Of a stretch of 64,000 nucleotides of DNA, positions 35,096 to 46,300 are shown piece after piece. The notes beneath the pieces are model-generated. The model ran no database searches and had not been told where the DNA came from. It saw only the letters and a list, made by a program, of their open reading frames with translations. Made by a program: the position numbers and the translations under genes. The first letter of the stretch is position 1; every line of letters starts with the position of its first letter. Origin of the DNA: Dermatemys mawii (Eukaryota; Chordata; Testudines; Dermatemydidae); NCBI GenBank assembly GCA_007922305.1, contig ML677334.1:19018291-19082290 (forward strand). Direction: 5' to 3'.

Positions 35096-37410
35096 AGTAC
35101 AGTATGGGGATGTCTGAATTATCACTGCCTATATTGTATATGTTTTATGAATAAATAGAGTACTTCAATCTAAAAAGATATGAATCCAGCAACTTTCACC
35201 AGTATAAAAGTCACTGAAGTAAAGATGACAATAACTGATTTTTTTAACTGATAGCTTTCCCTAAAACACATATGTATCAGGCTTGATTTTCAATGAGACC
35301 TTAACCAAACTTTCATATGTACATGTGCAACTTCACAGAGGCACTTTTTGTACAGTGTCACCTATGTGAACACAAGTAAGAGATGCCATCACCTGCACGC
35401 TCACATGATCAAAAGTACTCTTGCAAAATCCATCAGTAACATACACAAACGATACATCAGATCATTTGAGCCTGGCAATAGGCACAAAAAGTGCATGTCT
35501 TTTGCCACTCACATCTAAGCCACTTCTTAAAGATTCAAATACATTGTTTCCATGGGGTTAAATTTCAGTCAAACACAAGGACATAGTAACTCCAACATTT
35601 TTAGGGACAAAACCATCAGAAATGTCAAACTTACAGGAAAGGGGGCGGGGGAAATCAATGAACAGTTAAAATTCCATTCACTAAAGTTTCTATATGATAT
35701 GGAGTACCCATTACAGTTCTTGATATACCCATCTAGAAGAAACTTGCATAAATTTGGATCTTGTTTCAAAGAAATGTTCGCCTCTTATTTAAGATCATGA
35801 GACACCTCATATTCAGCTCTGTCATAGAACTTTTCATATCAAAAATATGTTTAAAGAGTCCTTATTAAATTTTGTGTTCTGATTTATTTGTTTTCTTATT
35901 GATCTCACTAGCAGTTTAGGCAGTAAATAACATGGAAATTCACATCCAGAAATATAAACAGAAACAAAACAAAGAAGGTATAATGGGCTACATTTTCATG
36001 ACTCTCACAATGAGTAAGCCATGCAAAATGTGAAGAACAGACAAAAAATAATCTGTTTTTATACCATAAACAAGTATTAAAATGTGCATATTAGATGAAA
36101 GCTTGTTCCCATACATTTGAGAGGCCTGAATACCATATGCATGCAAGTACATTCCTGTTTAGGCAGCTGGCTGTAAGGCATACAGAAGATACAAAATGCA
36201 GGGTATCCATGCACTGAGTACAGCTTTAAAAAAATAGGTCCAGTATTATATTTAGCCATTTTCAAAATCACTTTTCATAGGATTACGTCAAAGATCTGGT
36301 TCCTTATTATTCTCTTACTCTTTTTATTGAATGGGACTTGTGATAGATAACAGGTTTTTCCAATGTCTCATCCAAGTAAAAATGCTAAAGGGTTTCTTCT
36401 AATCTACTAAATCTCTTGGAGAGGGCAGATCCATCCAAGAAAGGTCACAGGGTTTTAACCCACCTCTCTTATTCTCAACTGCCATTTTCATTCTCTTAAT
36501 AACCCTTTCTCCCCCTCCAATAGCTGTGTATGCTGAATATGGACCAATACAAAGTCCTCTCACTAGATGAATTACTTCCTAAGAACTATAATGGTTCCAC
36601 AGCCATTGGATTGTAGAAGCAAACTGGGTGGAAATGGAGGTTCATGACTGATGCTGTACTTCCTTCAAAGTATGTTATCTATGATGCTCTTGGTTAAGCT
36701 GGTCATAGATAATGAAATGCTAAAAACTCCCAAATCCAGGTCTCCTAGACAATACCATTTTGAATAAGCACCAGCCAAGCTTTTGGACTGGTCACACGGA
36801 ATTTATCCTTGTTAACAAATTGTAGTGCATCTCCAATTACACAGCTTTGGTCCTTGTCTAAATTTGCTTTTCTTGCTTCCATTCCTCTTTAACTCACAGG
36901 ATTGGCATAATCTGTAAACATTTTCAACCTACTGTCATTCTTTTTGTGCAATTATAAATATTTTAATGTATGATCAAAACAGTGTGTTTTCATTGTGCTT
37001 AGAGCTCTTCAGTTATAGGGCCTGTGTTCTTCCTCATTGCCTTTGGTACTTTATACTTGGCAACCAACTATGTTCTGTATCAACATATTCCTTTCTCTTC
37101 CAGTGGGAAGAAAGCAATATGCAATTCTTTTTATTTATTGTTCTTGATAATTGGCTTTATTTTCAATCAAAACAGATCTGATTATCATGGAAAAAAATAA
37201 AACACAGAAAAAAAACCATTAAGGAATTTTTATCTCCAAGTTAGAAGGGCAGTGAAAATAACCAGAAGGATGAGATAAATGGTAATTTTAATCTGAAGGC
37301 TAAAATCCTCACTTAAATGTCTCTTGAAAATGATACTGCTCACAATTGCAAGTATTTATCCCCCTTTATTCCTGGACTTTTCACTTATTACAGAGGCTAA
37401 TTTATAGAGG
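35096..37410. other. Unassigned AT-rich sequence
   Basis: No gene or repeat recognised. The largest frame (82 codons at 35552) overlaps a minus-strand frame and has no domain features. Confidence 0.4.
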
Positions 37411-37475
37411 CTCAATCCTGCTTCCAGCAAAACCAGTGACAAAACACCCACTCACTTCAATAGGAGCAGGATGTG
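37411..37475. repeat. Short fold-back repeat (CAATCCTGCTTC / GGAGCAGGATGTGG)
   Basis: CTCAATCCTGCTTCC is answered by GGAGCAGGATGTGG, with CACTTCAATAGG in the right half. Confidence 0.55.
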
Positions 37476-38649
37476 GCTCCAAATTCCAGTTCAATTAAGG
37501 CTGGATTGTGCTTTGAGGAATAGGTGGTGCATATATTGCACCCAATTAGCAGCAGCACCAGAAAGCATTATGCTGGTTGAGACACAATTCCTTCCCTACT
37601 TCCCTTTGCTCCATTGAGGGCGAATAATAAAGGGCAGTAATTTTGCTACTGGCCTATACTAACAACAAATTACTACTCCCCTCCTGCTATTTCAGATATA
37701 CTGGCAAGCAAGAGGAATGTGAATCTTTGCTCATTCTTTGCCCTTCCTGCTCCTCACATCCTTTTTCTGGGGAGATGGGTAGCAGCGCCCACTTACTTCT
37801 GTGTGTCCAGAACCTAGTTCTCACTCCTCTGTGCAGGCATGTAGTTCGAGTCACCATTTAGTCCCCTTATTACTGGAGTTTCTCAATCAAGTAGGAGTAT
37901 AAGCAATAACACTGTTGTTTAGTAACTATGTGAAGTACTAGCAATAGGTACTTTCCAATCTTTCTGTACCAGTAATCACATATGCATATATAAATTACAA
38001 ATATAACTGACTAGAAACGACGTCAAATTTATTAAGAAGCTGGGGGTAAAATGAGAGAACAGCAAACACTTACTATGTATTTCAGGGTGGAAATTCATAC
38101 TTGGGCATATCCAACTACAAGGATTAGTCCACAACTTTTGATTGCTCATTTGTGGTCAACAAATACTGCAGCGCTAATCCATATTATTAGTCAAAGCAGA
38201 CACTGAAATGACCAAACTGATGACATACAGCGATATGTTAACTAGAATGAGAGAGTACAGACTACCAAGGCTATGTGGAGTAAGAATGCAAGACACTTTA
38301 TGAACCAATAAGTCAAGGGCAGCTTGTTTTGAAGCAAACTAATTAAAGGGGCATAAATCCATCCTCAGTTCTCTCTCTAGGCAAGCGCTTTTTAAATAGA
38401 GATAAATGTGTTAATTAACACAGTGAGATGTTTTATGAGGAGTCCTAGCACAAGAACTATATAGACTGACAGTAAACTCAAAGAGAAAGATTGTATCATG
38501 ACTAATCCCTGTGTAACTCTATTGATTTTAATCAGTTATACAAGATGTAAACCAGGGCAGAATTTGACACAGAAGATACAAGAAATAAATAGATAAAAAT
38601 GGTTGAGGGGGTTTGGATCTTTTGTTAGATTGGTTGTTTTTTTGGGGTA

Positions 38650-38875
38650 GAGGTAGGATAGCCTTGTGGTTAAGGCATTGGTCTAGATCTTAGATGATGT
38701 GGGTTAAATTCCTGGCTCTGCCACCTACTTTCTGTGTGATCTTGGGTAAGTCACTTTGTTACTCTAAGATTTATGCACGTGAGTAGTTCCACTAAAATCA
38801 AGTTAAGCATGATGTGGAAGGATTGGAGCCTTAGTTTTTCTGTATCTCCATTTTCTGTACCACATCCTCAAATGC
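38650..38875 (+). repeat. MIR/CORE-SINE interrupted by a fold-back
   Basis: The head AGCCTTGTGGTTAAGGCATT and AATTCCTGGCTCTGCCACCT, then TGTGTGATCTTGGGTAAGTC, are clear MIR. After TTTGTTACTCTAAGA the MIR is broken by a short repeat (about 38772-38831, ATGCACGTGAGTAGTTCCAC...), then resumes weakly as TCTGTATCTCCATTTTCTGT. Confidence 0.75.
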
Positions 38876-38879
38876 ACCA

Positions 38880-39330
38880 TGTTTACACTAAGAGCAGTTA
38901 AGCAGAGTGGTCACTGGGGGTACTACCCCAAACCTGGACTGACAGGGGCCTAAATAACCCCCACAGTAACTTAGAGCAGCTTAAGAGGCTACTGTAAATA
39001 ACACTGGGAATGCTTTGTCCCATCCCCTCCGACCCATAATGAAGGGGACAGGGAAGTGAGTGGCACAGATTCAGTCTAACCCATCTGAGGACTTGCCCTC
39101 TTCCCTGGGGCATGCTCAGGGGCTGCTTTAGGGCTGCTTTGTGCAGCTGTGACAGCACAAAGTAACCAAAGCTGGAGATGAGGCTCTGACCCTCCATTTG
39201 TAAAAAGGAGACAACGGCATTTCTGTTATCTTCTTCCCTGCCTCACAAAGGTGTTGTCAGGCTAAATTCTTTGTATATGAGGTGCTCAGAGACTACTGTA
39301 AACAGGCTTGTAAAAGTGCCTTGAGACACA
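38880..39330 (+). repeat. Unassigned block ending in a MIR-like 3' segment
   Basis: About 310 bp of unrecognised sequence is followed at about 39190 by CCATTTGTAAAAAGGAGACA, GCCTCACAAAGGTGTTGTCA and AAAAGTGCCTTGAGA, which match the MIR core tail. It may be the displaced tail of the 38650 MIR, or a separate copy. Confidence 0.4.
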
Positions 39331-41307
39331 AAAGCTTGCACTAAATTCTCTAACACAATCAATGATACCTCTTCAGATAAAACAAAACTACATTTCAATT
39401 TTCTTTGGGGTTAAAATGGTTTTTATTATATTTTAATACACAATGTTAAATCTACCAATACAGTATATCCTATTTGTGCATTAGCATAAAAAGAGAATCA
39501 TATTTATACAAAAAACCAATGTTGCCTATTATGTACCTATCTGCCTTTTTAAAAAATATACAAACACACAGCGAAAGGAAGAAGAACTATGCTCCTAAAG
39601 GATATCAGTACTTCACAGAAAGTATAACAGAAACCAATAAGAATACTACAATCAAAGTTTCCAATGATATTGTAACTTACATAACAGTTCACATCTTTAA
39701 AGTATGGTACAAACACTGACCTTTATACAGCACCTCTGAGAAAGTATTGTCCCTGTTTTTACACAAAGTATTAAGGGCTCAACCTTTTTTTAAATGGCAT
39801 CAAATTTTGGTTACTTCAGGAGGTTTTTTTAGAAAACTTAGGACAGTACTGACCTGCAATGCAAACTGAATTCATTGGAAGCTGCAGGTGAAAAACACCT
39901 CTGACAATCAGGGCACTTTAATTAGGGGGCTGAATATGGATTTAGGAACATAAAAGGCATTGTGGGTAAAATACTGGAATCACTGAAGTTAGTAGGAAAA
40001 TTGCTATTGACTTCAATCAAGAGAGGATTGCACTCTCAGTTTTGACAATGTTGGCCATGCTAAACAAAATCCAAAATAAGAGGCTTTTAAAATTCAAAAA
40101 AAAAAAAAACATGCAAGAAAAAAGAGATAGAAAGCTAGGCGGATGAGCTACATTGATAAAATTTAATCCTTTTATCCTGGAATTTAAAAGGATTCAATGA
40201 TTTATTCTGTCTGGTGCTTTGATCAACATTTATCATAAATAAGCCTATAATAGTACATAAATGGCAGTCTGTTTGGAAAAATATACAGAGCAATCCCGTT
40301 ATTATTACTTTCAATTAGGGTGCTCAGATTCTAACTCAATTCCTTTATCTGTCAGAGACAGATGAGCCTTCTGGTAGGGGATTTTTTTTAAAGTATAAAA
40401 ACAAATTACTCTCCTTCACTGAAAGTAAATTCAATTTCTCTTTTTCATGCTCTGTTGTGCATCTCAGAATAGTGCCTTCAAATTATGACTAGTGCACAGT
40501 ATTCTCACTCACTCAAACAAAAGAGAAAATGTATTTGTAAACTGGTTACTACTTGAATAATAGCACGAGCACAGTCATAATAATTCATTCATCCAGTGGT
40601 AACATGAAAAATTTTCCCTGGTTCATCGGGATGGCTAAATCTAAACTATCAATTTCTGTAGTATTTAAGTTTCAATTGATTTAAGTTTCCAGCTGTGACG
40701 CTGCCTTGATAATGTGAACCAATGAAGTGCTGTCTTTCGGATTCTGCAAACAAATGGCACTAGTGCTGTTGCCATGGTTTATAACTTTTTGAAGCGGCAG
40801 AAGACTGAAATCACTAAGACTGGTCATTTTCCCACTGCCATTAAAAATTCCCTGGGAATCAGTAAGACCGACAAGAATCAGATCAGTTTCACTCTTCTTG
40901 AGAAAACTATGAGCGTTGGCAGAAATGAACCCTAAAGCTATTAGGAAGGGAGGATGGTATACAACATGGAATTGGGATCATCTCTTTTGTAAAATGGTGC
41001 CCGTCTCACTGCATAAGTGGTCTCAGTCCAGGTCAAAGAAGACACGCCCACAGTTAAAACCAATTAGCACTTTGCTGGCAGTCTTAGCAGAGAATCTAAA
41101 GATCAGGATGAAATCTGAATTACTCTCATAATCCCATCTAGGGGTCAGGTCCATTAATGGGAGTGTGCAGACATTTGTAATGCCACTGCCCTGCTGTATA
41201 CACTCCGTGGGTAATAAACAGAGGGCTTTCATCTCCAGGGTTATCTGTCACATTTAATAAGGACTAAAAATCACTTCATTTTTTTAAAACCAAACCCCCA
41301 AAACATT
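39331..41307. other. Unassigned sequence with a possible decayed frame
   Basis: No clear element. On the minus strand a frame from 41232 to 40681 is interrupted by only two TGA codons and includes GFISANAHSFLKKSETDLIL and QNPKDSTSLVHIIKAASQ. I do not recognise a family. At this base composition an open run of about 95 codons is expected by chance in a window this size, so I do not call it a gene. A fold-back around TGAAGTTAGTAGG / CTATTGACTTCA lies at about 39975-40025. Confidence 0.3.
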
Positions 41308-41319
41308 GACATACAGTTT

Positions 41320-41817
41320 CATAGGGGTAGCTGTGTTAGTCTGGAATTGCAGAAGTGACAAAGAGTCCTGTGGCACCTTAAAGTATTAGAGCATAAGCTT
41401 TCGTGGGCAAATACCCACTTCCATGCAGTGGAAGTATCCAGGGGCAGGAATAAATAAGAGGCAAGGGCCAGGTTAGAGATAACAAGGTTAGTCCAATCAG
41501 GCTGAACCAGCTTGTTATCTCTAATCAGGGAGGATGAGGTCCTCTTCTAGCAGGATGAGGATGAGGGTCCTCTTCTAGAAACTGCAAATTGTAAAATTTT
41601 GGAGCTTGTGCATCTATCTACCTCATCCTCCCTGATTAGAGATAACAAGCTGGTTCTGCCTGATTGGACTAACCTTGTTATCTCTAACCTGGCCCTTGCC
41701 TCTTATTTATTCCTGCCCCAGGATACTTCCACTGCATGGAAGTGGGTATTAGCCCACGAAACCTTATGCTCTAATACTTTAGTTAGTCTTTAAGGTGCCA
41801 CAGAACTCTGTCACTTC
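41320..41817. mobile_element. Inverted PLE-terminus dimer, 12-bp perfect TSD
   Basis: A 498-bp insertion is bounded by identical GACATACAGTTT on both sides (41308-41319 and 41818-41829). It consists of two arms of about 230 bp that are nearly perfect inverses: GAGATAACAAGGTTAGTCCA on the left against GGACTAACCTTGTTATCTC on the right, and CTTATTTATTCCTGCCCC against its complement. Each arm ends with the PLE terminal block (AAGGTGCCACAG, GCCCACGAAA, TTATGCTCTAATAC). The centre has a duplicated GGATGAGG...TCCTCTTCTAG piece. No coding part remains. This is the best-preserved PLE-derived insertion in the window. Confidence 0.88.
41725..41784 (+). ncRNA. Hammerhead-like helix II region, core-deleted
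   Basis: The stem GTGGGTATTAGCCCACGAAA and the following CTTATGCT are kept, but the CTGATGA strand is replaced by TGCATGGA, so the catalytic core is lost. The opposite arm (about 41399-41430, minus strand) shows the same loss, with GAAAGCTTATGCTC intact. Confidence 0.45.
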
Positions 41818-41829
41818 GACATACAGTTT

Positions 41830-42944
41830 GCCATTAAAAAAAAAAAATGAAGCAGACTTTTTTGTTGAATAGTACAAGGGCAGCCTGGATTTTTCCCATT
41901 TTCTTTTCTTCAAGCTCAATCATGCTCACATCACACCATCTAGTCTGGCATCTTCTAAAAATCATTGGCAGGACATGTTTGTTCAACCTTAGTAGATAGA
42001 TGCACAAGCTCCAAACAGATGTTCATTTGTGTAGCCAAGAGTAGAACTGAGACCTAACGTGAGGTAAATTTGTCTGTGCTATAATATACGTTCCACTAAA
42101 ACACAGCAAGCTGCTTAGGTTAGATGCTGAATGGAAGAAATGCACCACTGAGTTTAGCTATTAAATTAATTTCATTATTGTTAAAAAACAGAAAAGAAAA
42201 ATATACTTAAGTTTCATATGTAAACAAACACCCCATTTTGGAGAGATTCATAGACCACGTACAGTACAATATGTTTTTATTGTTATTATTATTGTTTCCA
42301 GTTTAGGATTTATCCAATTATATGTCTGTTGTGTGACAGGCCTGGCATGAGAGATTCCATTTACAGGAAATATTTCTGAGATCACAGGCCCTGCAGGCTA
42401 AATGCAAACACTGGAGCAGATGGTAACTGATCCAGTAAAGCTGTACCTTGGGGTGCTGGAAGGGGGAAAAGACTTGGAAAGCAAAGTACGCTAACAAAAT
42501 AACTTCATATTATTACAAAACACAACTTCATCAGTCCAGCAAGCAGCTAGGGACCTAATTACAAAACAACTCTTACCACTTCTGTTGACTCATTTTCCAG
42601 GGGAAAGCAGGGAATAGGCAGGAGAAGTTGATTGTATTGTAAAACAATTCTTTACCAGTCTGCTAAATATAATGTTATGGAGAAAATTCAAATTATAATT
42701 AATTATTGGATTGAGACAACACCTAGAGTCCTCAACCAATATCTGAATACTGACACACCTTTTCACATAATCATTCCCAGATCCTCTTTTGGTACCGTTG
42801 CAGGCTTTTGAGACTAGCACTCTGAGTTCCCTCTCTATCTTAACAATAAACCTCTGTGCTGAGGCCCAGTACACCAATGCTACTGTTCAGCTGTATGCCC
42901 TCTAATCAGTAATGTATCTTGTGCTTTTTTAGCAGCCCAGGTTG
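41830..42944. other. Unassigned AT-rich sequence
   Basis: No element or gene recognised; a 95-codon minus-strand frame (42590-42877) has no domain features. Confidence 0.4.
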
Positions 42945-42945
42945 A

Positions 42946-43193
42946 GGCCAGATCTACACTAGAAAAAGTTTGCTAGCAGAGCTATACCAGCGAAGTTTCC
43001 TAGTGTAGATGCAGGTTATGTGCTTTTGTTGATGGAGCTTATACTACCAGTTTCCCAACTGAAATAAGCTATATCTGCAAAAGCATTTTTTCCCCATTAT
43101 AATAGCATCTACACTAAGAGTTTTGCCTATATAAAAAAGAAGAAACAACAAAACACCCCTGAGTGATACTCCTGTATCAGCAAAAATTTCTAG
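42946..43193. mobile_element. GTCTACAC-type MITE
   Basis: The left end GGCCAGATCTACACTAG opposes TTCTAGCACAGACC on the right, which is followed by TAA. An internal CTAGTGTAGATG and GCATCTACACTAAGAG pair adds another inverted repeat. The terminal type is shared with 6485 and 34254, the interior is not. Confidence 0.6.
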
Positions 43194-43208
43194 CACAGAC
43201 CTAACTTT

Positions 43209-43265
43209 AAGCTCTTCAGGGCAAGGACTATCTCTAGCTATACGCTCATACAGTACTTAATTCCA
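43209..43265 (+). repeat. Ancient dispersed repeat fragment
   Basis: TAAGCTCTTCAGGGCAAGGACTATC followed by CATACAGTACTTAATTCC: the same wording as the copy at 8222. Confidence 0.5.
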
Positions 43266-43304
43266 TAAGCTACCAATCTTGACAAGGGCGTGTATGCACT
43301 AGAG

Positions 43305-44670
43305 CAGTGGTACAGAAACTCCTCGCTTAAAGTCATCCCGGTTAACTTTGTTACATTGCTGATCAGTTAGGGAACATGCTCATTTAAAGCTGTGCAATAC
43401 TCCCTTATAACATCATTTGGCAGCCGCCTGCTTTGTCCACTGCTTGCAGGAAGAGTAGCCCGTTGCAGGTAATTGGTGGGGAGCTTGGAACCAGGGTGGA
43501 CTGGCAACTCCTCTACCAGCTCCCTGTTCCTGTAAGTTCCCTGTGTGGCAGCTGCCCAGAAGGCTATCAATTACCAGCAGTTCAGCTGTCCCTCCCCCTG
43601 CTGCAACGTGCTGCTCATGCCTTCTGCCTCGGAGCTGTTCCCGGGAGCCTCCTGCTTGCTATACAGGGAGGGAAAGGGGGAGGCTAATGTCAAGGTGTCT
43701 CCCTTACCCCCTGCTCCTGCACCCCGCTTACCCTTTCGCCTTATAGAGCACGGTGGGGACACAGACAGAGAGCTTGGGGCATCAGCTGCTGTCTCAACTT
43801 CTTGATCCACTTAAAAAGACACTATACTTACGAGCGGGGTCAGCCTACTTAAAGGGGTAATGCACATCTCTCTCTCCCCCACACACAGGGTGTGTGTGTG
43901 TGTGTGTCTGCCATGCTGTCTCCCCTCCCTCCATTCATGCTGCCTTGTAGAGTGTGCAGCTACATTATTAACAACATGTTAACCCGTGAGGGCTCAGCCA
44001 AAAGCTAGTTCATCATTTAGCAGTGAGGCATTCCCTAGGAAATATCCCACCCGCTCCCATCCTCTAGCTTCACCACCTCAACCAAGCTTCACATTCATCA
44101 TCACTGTGTACAGTATTGTTTGTTTAAAACATATACTGTTTTATAAAGTACTTATAAACATATAAGTATTTTGTCTGGTGAAAAAAATTTCCATGGAACC
44201 TAACCTCCCATTTACATTAATTCTTATGGGGAAATTGGATTCACTTAACATCATTTTGCTTAAAGTCACATTTTTCAGGAACATAACTACACCATTGAGT
44301 GAGGAGGTACTGTTCACAAACTTTTCCTGGTATACACCCCCTTACCAGTAATCCTGATCCCGCTCCCCCATTATTGCACAGTTAGCCCAGCAGAGGAGCT
44401 TGGGCTGACGGTGGAGCTAGGGCTAGCGGCAGAGCTGGCCTGGGGGTGGAGAGGAACTGAGAGCATGGGCTGGGGGTGGAGCAAGGGGCAGAATGGAGCT
44501 GGTGCTGGAGCACGGGGCAGAAGGGAACTGGGGGTGGAACTGGGGCTATGGGCCGAGTGGGACTCCCTTCCCGCTCCCTATGGAGGCTAGCTTGGGCCCT
44601 GTCGTGTGCCTCCCTGAACGTTTTTCTGTGGCCCCATAGGGAGGCACTCACCACAGTTTGGGGACCACTA
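43305..44670. mobile_element. hAT MITE split by a nested insertion; 8-bp TSD
   Basis: The left six bases CAGTGG (43305-43310) are separated by a 1-kb insertion from TTCACAAACTTTTCC (44314 on). Rejoined, the left end reads CAGTGGTTCACAAAC, the inverse of the right end CAGTTTGGGGACCACTA. The flanks are CACTAGAG on both sides (43297-43304 and 44671-44678), a perfect 8-bp hAT duplication. Without the insert the element is about 363 bp, with GGAGCTGG-rich repeats inside. Confidence 0.88.
43311..44313. mobile_element. Nested 1-kb non-autonomous DNA element
   Basis: The left end TACAGAAACTCCTCGCTTAA and the right end GAGTGAGGAGGTACTGTT are imperfect inverses. Inner sequences next to the ends also pair (TTAAAGTCATCCCGGTTAAC at left; CTTAACATCATTTTGCTTAA at right). 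It inserted six or seven bases into a hAT MITE. It has GC-rich open frames of 66-86 codons that overlap on both strands and no transposase motif. A CA/TG hairpin microsatellite lies at 43880-43907. The target duplication is not clear, so the superfamily is not assigned. Confidence 0.75.
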
Positions 44671-44678
44671 CACTAGAG

Positions 44679-45086
44679 CAGTAGTTTTCAAACTTTTCTT
44701 CTGGCAACCCAGTTGAAGAAAATTGTTGATGCCCGCGACTCAATGGACTTGGGGATGAGGGTCTTGGGGGTGGGGGTCAGGACCAGGGATGAGGAGTTTG
44801 GGGTGAAGAAAGGGGCTCCGGGTTGGGGAGAGGCGCTCAGGGCTGGGATTGGCGCACGGGCTTACCTCCAGCAACTCCCAATCAGCGGTGCAGCCGGGGG
44901 TGCAGAGGCAGGCTTCCCACCTGTCCTGGCACCATGGTCTGTGCTGCACCCCAGAAGCAGCCAACATCAGGTGCACCTCTGCCCAGGAGCCGGACAAGTG
45001 GCAGTGCTGACCAGAGCTGCTGTGACACAGTCCCTTCCATTCCGTGATCCAGTTCTGGGTCACGACCCGTGATTTGAAAACCACGG
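44679..45086. mobile_element. hAT MITE abutting the previous one
   Basis: The left end CAGTAGTTTTCAAACTTT and the right end ATTTGAAAACCACGG are inverse with few mismatches. The left flank is CACTAGAG (44671-44678) and the right flank CAGTAGAG (45087-45094), 7 of 8 identical. It begins exactly where the duplication of the preceding hAT MITE ends, so both share one 8-bp site. The interior is GC-rich (GGGTCTTGGGGGTGGGGGTC); the 119- to 133-codon frames on both strands are by-products. Confidence 0.85.
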
Positions 45087-45094
45087 CAGTAGAG

Positions 45095-46198
45095 CACCAT
45101 AAATAATAAGTAATAATAATGGCAAGTTTGGGTAGATACACAACTGAGGGGAACGTAGGAAGAACAGGGTGAAAAAGTGAGGTTTTAAACTGGTAAACTT
45201 GTACAAGCTTGAGATGTCCTGGGTTTTATTAAACTCAATTCATGATTTTAAGATTTGGCAGTACTTACATCATTTCATAAATCAATCAGTGCGAAATACT
45301 ATTCAGGCCACTTTACATTCCTTATTTACTGGAAAAGCATGAGCCTAAAGGTCCACTCACTCACATTGTTTTTATTGTGTCGTCTTTATTAAGCACCTAC
45401 ATAATTTTAAAAGGCAAGAATCATATTGACTTTTTGGCCATTTCTATAGAAAAATAAACCTTGATGTGTACTAAAGCCCCAGCTGCACTGGGAGCCGCTA
45501 ATGTGAACCCTTGTGCCCCCTGCAGAGTTCTGTCAGAGTCAGGAAGCGACTCCACATGGGTTGGGATTTAAATCAGCCACAATTGCTATGATTTAATAAC
45601 AACATTTAGCAGCTATGTTATTTTGCTGTAGACATCATGTATTACTACTGAGACTGTTGGCTAACTATTCTTGCAGAAATTAAGATATTTCTTTTGTTTC
45701 TGGGTCTTCTAAATTCAGGCCTAGTGGACTCGACAGCATTCCTGTAAACTGCAAATGAAATGCTACTTTTAAATTCCATTTTGAGCTCAGTGAAGCTTTT
45801 AAAAATGCACCAAAATTGTATGGTCAGAATTTATAAATTCACATATTATTTACAATCTGGGGATAATTTAAGTTTACTATAAACTACAGCTTCCTAATAA
45901 AACTTCAGACACCACACTCATATGCCTCTACTACATTTTAATGCTTTTCCCACAACACACACAAACATGGCCTGAAAAACTCAAGATGTCAAAATAAATG
46001 ACACTTCAGCGTTCTAAAGATCACAAGCCAAATACATATATAATCTCCCTGAAAAGGTGCCCTGCTGTCTCCAGCTATTTTGTCACCATGATGTTAAACA
46101 GCAGGTTGATTACCTTTGACTTTGTTCCAAATTTTGGGCAAAGCACAAAGGCCAAATTCATGACCAGTTAAAGGAGCAATAACTCCACTTAAGTCAAA
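45095..46198. other. Unassigned AT-rich sequence
   Basis: No gene or repeat recognised. Confidence 0.4.
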
Positions 46199-46300
46199 AA
46201 TTCATTATTATGATTATTAGCATTATAGAAGTGCCTAGAAATCCTAGCAGGGATTGGTGTGCCATTGCACTAGATGCTCCGTATACCAGTAGTGAATCTG
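46199..46300 (-). repeat. Old SINE-like fragment with ATTATTAGCATTAT edge
   Basis: TTATTATGATTATTAGCATT then AGAAGTGCCTAGAAATCC and GTGCCATTGCACTAGATGCT is the start of the same reverse-orientation repeat type as at 12540. Confidence 0.45.

Noticed and set aside
44740..45141. 133-codon and 119-codon frames
   Set aside because: They lie in and across the GC-rich interior of a hAT MITE; low complexity and both strands open.
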